From Micrasema longulum (lineage: Eukaryota > Arthropoda > Insecta > Trichoptera > Brachycentridae): a stretch of 64,000 nucleotides of DNA. The notes under the pieces were generated by a model that worked only from the letters and a program-made list of their open reading frames with translations, had not been told where the DNA came from and ran no database searches. The DNA is taken from NCBI GenBank assembly GCA_022494885.1, contig JAGVSM010001679.1, forward strand, positions 40,267-104,266, in the 5' to 3' direction. A program made the position numbers and the translations under genes. This document shows positions 58,441-64,000 of the stretch, piece by piece; position 1 is the first letter of the stretch; every line of letters starts with the position of its first letter.

Positions 58441-59913
58441 CTAACTAACCATCACGCCATTTCCCCAGAGGGGTAGGCAGATAGGATAGAACGCCACACC
58501 ACTCTGTCCTGGCACACTTCCTTTGCTTCCTTCACATTCATACATCTTCTCATGCACGCACGTCGATTATTCCGACTTTTCACATGACCACTTCAAGAAT
58601 TTGTTGTACTTGATCATGCCATGTCTTTCTCGGCCTTCCTCGACTTCTACAACCAGACACATTCGCATCATAAATCTTTTTTTAGCCGTTCTTTCATCAT
58701 TCATTCGCTCCACATGACCGAACCATCGCAAAAGACCTTTCTTAATTTTGTCGATAATGCTTAACTCAGCCTTGCATTCTGCTCTAATTTCGACATTAGG
58801 GCACCTATCATACATTGTTTTTTCCGCACATTTGCCTGAGGGATCGCATTTCAACAGCATTCAGTCTACTTTCGTCCCTTTTTTTCCAACTCCATGCTTC
58901 GCTTCCATACATTAGGGTTGGTACCAGAACTCCATTATGAACTGCTAATTTAGCCTCTTGCGATAGACACTTATTTGCTACGACAGACTTTAAGGCACCA
59001 TTAACTCTTTTACCGGCACTAACCCTCCTTTCAATATCCTTGTCCATATTTCCATCTCTAGTAAACATACTACCCAGATATACAAATTCTTCGACCTGTT
59101 TCAAACTATCTCCATTTACTACAATATTACATTCAGTCATAGTTACATTTCTCTCAAAGACCATGACGTTCGACTTTTGCACATTCATTAGCAAATCACT
59201 CTCCTTGCACACTTCGTAAACCTTTGTAACCAAGGATTGCAGTTCCTCTTCGCTGTCAGCTAGGAAGAATGCGTCATCGGCGTACAGAAGGCAACTGACA
59301 GATTACTCATTTTCGCTCCCACATCCATACTTTTCAATTCTTTCATACATTTATCCATGTATATGTTGAATAACTACGGTGACATTACACATCCCTGTTT
59401 GACTCCTTTAGGGATGTCAAACCAGGAAGTTAATGACCCATTTACCCTTACACACGCTACACTATCTTTGTACAAAGAGCAATAGCGCGGACAAGGTTGT
59501 CACTCACTCCATACTCCGATAGAACCATCCATAATTTTTTCCTATCAACTCGATCAAATGCTTTTTGCAAATCAACGAAAGCGCAAAAAAGCTTCTGGTT
59601 TTTCGCCAAAAACTTTTCTGTCATATTGCGTAATGCAAATATTTGATCCATACATCCTCTACCATTCATAAATCCATTCTGTATATCCCATACTTTCTCC
59701 TTGGTCACGTTTCTTACTCTTTCTATCAGTATTCTTCCATACATTTTGCCGACAGCGCTCAGAAGACTGATAGCTCTGTAATTCCCACACTCCACCTTAG
59801 AACCCTTTCCCTTGTATAACGGCATAACAACTGCCCTCCTCCAATCAGGTGAGTCCTTTCCTCCTTGAGACACAAGTTAAAAAGTTTATGTAGCCATGTG
59901 AGAATTAATTTGC
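58441..59913 (-). mobile_element. 5'-truncated LINE, GTTA-tail family, copy C, with TSD
   Basis: Flanked by the 10-bp duplication AAAATACTCT (58431-58440 and 59914-59923). On the minus strand from 59913: WLHKLFNLCLKEE, WRRAVVMPLYKGKGSKVECG, NYRAISLLSAVGKMYGRILI, QNGFMNGRGCMDQIFALRNM, CAFVDLQKAFDRVDRKKLW (catalytic Asp), WFDIPKGVKQGCVMSP, LLYADDAFFLADSEEELQS (catalytic pair near 59290-59270), then VYLGSM, VANKCLSQEAKLAVHNGVLV and RWFGHVERM to the (GTTA)n end at 58441-58458. Frameshifts lie near 59870, 59470, 59300 and 58830, and there is an in-frame stop after QGCVMSP, so it is a dead copy. It is the longest member here. Confidence 0.93.
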
Positions 59914-59923
59914 AAAATACTCT

Positions 59924-60790
59924 TGTAAGCATTAATTTAATACCAAACTTTACCTGTTCTGAAGTGGCTTATATAGCACCATGCATGCATCGGTTATCGG
60001 AAAAAAAGAAAATAACAGTATCTTTTACAGAAAAAAATATTGTTTTAATTAATATATTTTTCAGATTAGTTCAAAACCATATTTATTATTACAGATTTTT
60101 AAATGTTATTAAGTACAATAATTTGATGTTGATTTTTAGCTCTATCCCAAAGACTGGCTATACACGCGGCTATGAAAGACATATCCCAAAACTCTTGTGT
60201 TAAATTTCAAAGGAGGGGCTTATTTACTCGAAATTACATATTTATAAGTGTAAGTTTGGTTTAAACATATTTATTTATTTATATAAACACCCGATGGGCA
60301 TTTTTAAAGACATGTTTATACACGGAAAATTATTAAAAAGGAAAGTAGAAAGACACAATGGTATATAGTGTACTTGGTGGGAGTGGAAGCGAGAGAGAGA
60401 TATTTATAATTGAATTTGATTCAGTGATCGTTTGAAAGAAGACAACTTGTTATTAAAGAAATAATAAGAATTCTGGGCATAGGGGAATGAAAACCATAGT
60501 TAGTTCTATGGTTATCGGTATGAAAGAGTAAGTTTTGTCTGAGGTTTCTAGTTGGGATATTTAATATAATCTAATTTTATTGTTCCTTTATCCTTTTTCT
60601 TTCCTTCCCATCCCCTCTCCACTCTAGTGTTAATTTTAATTTTTATATTTTTTTCATTTCGTTATTCTTTGTTTTTCATTTTTGTGTGAAATTGTAAGAT
60701 CCAATATGTCCATGTATTTATAATTTTCTCAAACTGAACGGTTTGGGTAGGTAGGAAGAAATTGCCTTAAGGCAATATGCCCGCCCTTAA
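59924..60790. other. AT-rich region with LINE 3' UTR at right end
   Basis: Mostly featureless. At 60750-60790 GGAAGAAATTGCCTTAAGGC and AATATGCCCGCCC match the 3' UTR type seen inverted at 41500-41540, so a LINE 3' end lies here on the plus strand. Confidence 0.4.
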
Positions 60791-60810
60791 ATGTATATAT
60801 ATTGATACTG

Positions 60811-61347
60811 ATTGAATCTCCCTTCTTATTTTGAAATAGAGCAATCTCTTAATCTGTCTTCATTGGAGAGACGTAGAACTGAGATGAACCTTATATGCAT
60901 TTTCAAAACACTTAATGCTTTTAGTGATGTCCCATCTCTGTTGCAATCAATTTCTTTTCATGTTCCCAACCGTGTCACCAGAAGTCAAAATCTGCTATTT
61001 ATAAAATCTTCTAAGAGCAACTTTGGTTTTTATGCCCCAATATCCAGAATTTGTAGATTGGTCAATTCATCACACGACTTGGAATTTTTTGGGATAGATC
61101 TTCCGGCTTTTCGTAGATCTCTTCGCGACTAAACAGTGTGGGATGAAGTTGGATTGGCATGGTATAGCTCAAAGTTTTTGGTCTTTCGTTTTTTTTAAAT
61201 ATATTGTTTACAATTATTGTTTTGCCCTTGTTTGTCTTTGGTAAATAGTTTTATGTTCTTTTTGTTCAGTTTCTTGCATTTATGTTTCTTCATGTAACAG
61301 TTGTAATTGGCTAAGTCCGTATATATATAATAAATAAATAAATAAAT
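60811..61347 (+). mobile_element. LINE ORF2 C-terminal fragment with 3' UTR
   Basis: The frame 60812-61132 reads NLSSLERRRTEMNLICIFKT, LNAFSDVPSLLQSISFHVPN, RVTRSQNLLF and LVNSSHDLEFFGIDLPAFRR, the standard CR1/Jockey C-terminal tail. The 3' UTR ends in (TAAA)n at 61329-61347. It lies directly upstream of the 5' end of another CR1-type element in the same orientation. Confidence 0.8.
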
Positions 61348-61684
61348 ATGTATTTAAAGTGTCATATAAAAGAAAATAAATAAATGCTAATGCTCTACTG
61401 TTTACTCATCTTATGTTCATAATACACTGACGTTTTTATATATTTTATATATATCTATATATCTATACTTATAACAAAGTGTCACGCTTTGAAATCTTCT
61501 CCTACAATTAAATAAGTTTTTACCAGTTTAAAATCAAAATTTCACTCTAATTTTATAACAAACTAACAAATTACGCATTTTGGATTGACTTGTCTATTTT
61601 AGAATCGGTGTTTCGCTGTGTAAATCTTCTTAAATTATCAAAAATCAAACTCTTTTATTATTGTGCCTGTCGTTAATACAAATA
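61348..61684 (+). other. probable 5' UTR of CR1-type LINE
   Basis: AT-rich sequence between the (TAAA)n end of the previous fragment and the ORF1 start; no exact 5' boundary could be set. Confidence 0.4.
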
Positions 61685-62962
61685 ATGGCTTCAACAAAGT
61701 GCACCGTATGTCCCGAGCCGGTGAGTGTCAGTGACTCATTTACATGTTCGGAATGCAAAGGTGCATTCCATTACAACTGCGGCGGGTTGCCTGCAACGGC
61801 CTCTAAACGCCTTACTGCAGACAGGCGTAAAGTGCTGAAATGTACTGCCTGCCTACAAGCACCTGTAAACAGTACATCGCCGGCAGGGGTCTCCAACCAA
61901 GAGGACTCAAACTTGCTAGTCGCGCTTCTTAAAGAGGTAAAATTAATGAGAAATGAATTCAAAATTCTCAGCACAATAAAAGACGATATGAATGCGTTCC
62001 GCGAAGAACTGTGTAGTACCATTGCATCTTTATCTTACAATATGGAAGAAAACAATTCTCAAATTAAGAGGCACGAGACAGAAATCGCAGAACTTAAATT
62101 AAAATTAAATAACGTGCTTCGTTTTAATGAGGACCGCGAGCAACGTGCACGAGTTTCAAATATTGAGGTGGTTGGGGTTCCAGAAAAATCTGGAGAAAAT
62201 ACTGCGGAAATTATTATTTCCGTCGCAAAGAAGGCTGGAGTAAACATTGACCGGCAGGATATTGAGTTTTCCTCAAGAATAACTCCTAAAGTTGCTAATC
62301 AAAGCAGACCGAAAAACATAGTAGCCAAACTTAAATGTCGACAAACGAGGGACAACATCATCTCTGGCGCGCGTAAATGCAGAGGTATTAGCACACCTGA
62401 TATTGGGATCCACGGACCGAGTCGATCAATTTACGTGAATGAACATCTGACTCCGTGTAATAAGACTCTGTTACAAAAAACTAAACTACTGGCTAAGGAA
62501 AAAGGACATAAATTTACATGGACAAAAAACTGCCGTATATACGTGCGCCGCAACGAAGAATCGCCACCCATACTAATCAGCGAGGAGAACGACTTAAAAA
62601 AAAATAGTTTAATATTTGTTTACATACTATACTTCACACATACATTAACACAAACACACGCATACTCATACATAATATGCTTAATCCTATTTTTGCAAAA
62701 ATTCTATTTCGATTCTCTTACTTTTTCTTTTCCTAGTAGAACCACTTCAATACCTTTTCTTTTTTATACCTCTAATATTTACCAGTGGTCTACCATCCTA
62801 TATTTTGCCTATGTTACTCTAATGCTTACACTTGGTATATTATTGATATACATGGAATGTTTAATGTGCGACACCTATATAATACTTGTAATTTCTCATT
62901 TTATATTTTATGCTGACTTCTGTTTATTTAAACTATTGAGTTACCCATCACCGGCGAGTTAA
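61685..62962 (+). CDS. CR1/Jockey-type LINE ORF1: PHD finger plus coiled coil
   Basis: From the Met at 61685 (MASTKC...; preferred over 61661 because it sits just before the zinc finger) the protein begins with a PHD-like Cys4-His-Cys3 finger: CTVC, CSEC, HYNC and CTAC spaced as in CR1 ORF1 proteins. A coiled-coil stretch follows (LVALLKEVKLMRNEFK to RHETEIAELKLKLNNVLRF), then an RRM-like nucleic-acid-binding region (RVSNIEVVGVPEKSGENTAE, YVNEHLTPCNKTLLQKTKLL, FTWTKNCRIYVRR). The expected end is near LISEENDLKK at about 62600. The last 120 or so residues are Phe/Ile/Tyr-rich and look like untranslated sequence read through because the usual stop is missing. ORF1 proteins bind element RNA in the particle. 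ORF2 follows at once. Confidence 0.88.
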   Translation: MASTKCTVCPEPVSVSDSFTCSECKGAFHYNCGGLPATASKRLTADRRKVLKCTACLQAPVNSTSPAGVSNQEDSNLLVALLKEVKLMRNEFKILSTIKDDMNAFREELCSTIASLSYNMEENNSQIKRHETEIAELKLKLNNVLRFNEDREQRARVSNIEVVGVPEKSGENTAEIIISVAKKAGVNIDRQDIEFSSRITPKVANQSRPKNIVAKLKCRQTRDNIISGARKCRGISTPDIGIHGPSRSIYVNEHLTPCNKTLLQKTKLLAKEKGHKFTWTKNCRIYVRRNEESPPILISEENDLKKNSLIFVYILYFTHTLTQTHAYSYIICLILFLQKFYFDSLTFSFPSRTTSIPFLFYTSNIYQWSTILYFAYVTLMLTLGILLIYMECLMCDTYIILVISHFIFYADFCLFKLLSYPSPAS

Positions 62963-63870
62963 GCGTATACTATCAAAATGTGCGGGGTTTAAGAACAAAG
63001 CTACTGAAATTTTCACAAAGTGTACTTAATAACGACTTTGATATAATTGCTGTCACGGAGAGCTGGCTTACTGATGGTATAGCTGGCCCCGAAATAATAG
63101 ACGATCGATATGATCTGTTTCGATGTGACCGTGATATATCCAGTACCGGCCGATCTCGCGGAGGTGGTGTCTTTATTGCAGCACGACGTACACTACGCGC
63201 CCAGCACAATATCAACTGGCAGTGCGAGGCTGACTGCACTTGGGTCACCATTCCTTCAGGTAACTTTAACCATAACAATCAACTTCACGTAGCATGTGTA
63301 TATATACCTGGTGGCCCCAATCACACCTCTCAGTTACAAAATTTCTGTGATTTAGTAGACCAGCTCTCCATCGACAATCCTGACGACAAATTCCTAATAA
63401 TGGGAGATTTTAATCTACCACACATGACTTGGGAACGAGATCCTGTTTCGCTACCTCTTAAACCTCATATCATAGGTAGCACAGATTATATTTTGAGTGA
63501 GTGCATGTCATTTTCTGACTTGCACCAGTATAACGGTACAGTGAACTTAAATGGCAGGTTGCTTGATTTAATGCTTAGTAACGTAGAATTAAGGGTTCAA
63601 CGTAGTGATATTACATTGGTTAAAGAGAATAGTCATCATCCAGCACTTCTTGTTGAATTGAATATTTTAAACGCCCGGACACTACCTGAAGTGGAGCGTG
63701 TTGCGTTTAATTTTAAGCGCGCGGAATTTGAATGTATTAATTCCTTTCTTTCGACTATTGATTGGGAAACAAAATTTTCTAATTGTGATTGTGTGAATTC
63801 TGCAACACAGGAATTTTATTTAGAGTTAAAAAATGTTCTCAGTGAGTTTGTACCTCTAAAACACTGAAAA
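62933..63870 (+). CDS. CR1/Jockey-type LINE ORF2, APE endonuclease (partial)
   Basis: The frame is open from about 62933 and overlaps the end of the ORF1 frame; homology starts GELSVYYQNVRGLRTKLLKF, before the first ATG at 62980. The apurinic-type endonuclease signatures follow in order: AVTESWL (metal-binding Glu), RGGGVFIAAR, VACVYIPGG, FLIMGDFNLPHMTW (catalytic GDFN), GRLLDLMLSN and NSHHPALLVEL (final His motif). A stop at 63868-63870 comes from a one-base shift: the next frame continues LKNNSYPRWYSSSLIKIIKE and KSKYHKKWKKYNNPRDYDTF to the window edge, the normal linker before the reverse transcriptase. The enzyme nicks target DNA for reverse transcription. The rest lies beyond 64000. Confidence 0.9.
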
Positions 63871-64000
63871 ATAACTCATATCCTCGCTGGTACAGCTCAT
63901 CTCTCATAAAAATTATTAAGGAGAAATCCAAATATCATAAAAAATGGAAGAAATACAATAATCCACGTGATTATGATACATTTGTTTTGCTCCGGGCCAG

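Noticed and set aside
62600..62962. Hydrophobic C-terminus of ORF1 as a membrane domain
   Set aside because: Best explained as read-through into untranslated sequence after loss of the ORF1 stop.

Overview
This is an AT-rich eukaryotic window, most likely from an insect or other arthropod. It has no operons or ribosome binding sites, but it has GT-AG style splice sites, several clades of non-LTR retrotransposon (LINE), a Penelope-like element with a GIY-YIG endonuclease, foldback elements, tRNA-derived sequences and satellite arrays. I cannot name the species. Nearly everything here is mobile or repetitive; the one convincing host gene is the 5' end of an astacin-type zinc metalloprotease (exons at 52621-52756 and 53701-53892).

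Layout. 1-7400: dispersed repeats, comprising a palindromic element (674-1030), a minus-strand LINE (about 2405-3441), a paired inverted repeat (3798-4516), a LINE fragment (4985-5660) and a tandem repeat of about 207 bp (6331-7363). 7618-39940: one large nested tandem structure. Six arrays of a monomer of about 100 bp (7618-9300, 11335-14560, 16795-19600, 21701-25560, 27066-32930, 34615-36560) alternate with spacers that are copies of each other. Read on the minus strand, the monomer matches the last roughly 20 codons of a LINE ORF2; a dispersed copy of that LINE tail lies at 49735-50035. The satellite therefore appears to have grown out of a retrotransposon 3' end. Each spacer also carries, on the minus strand, a conserved 5' splice-site block and a conserved 67-nt block that follows an acceptor-like site and ends in a stop codon. 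Joining the donor of one unit to the acceptor of the next removes the satellite array as an intron and leaves a short open frame in the same phase in all five possible pairs.

39940-52550: a mosaic of mobile-element debris, with about a dozen copies of an unclassified inverted-repeat family, tRNA-derived heads, a 132-bp TIR element in two copies, a Penelope-like element with hammerhead-like motifs in inverted arms (44371-45347), and LINE copies with clear target-site duplications (46696-47398, 48468-48805). 52550-53900: astacin gene 5' end, with a foldback element in its intron. 54485-61350: more LINE pieces, including one with an inverted 5' segment (56988-58060) and one bounded by a 10-bp target-site duplication (58441-59913). 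61350-64000: 5' part of a CR1/Jockey-type LINE with a PHD-finger ORF1 and the APE endonuclease of ORF2, running off the right edge.

The most interesting part is the 32-kb nested array: a LINE-tail satellite inside a macro-tandem repeat that may carry a small split reading frame. Next are the hammerhead-like motifs, which recur in four otherwise different palindromic or dispersed elements.
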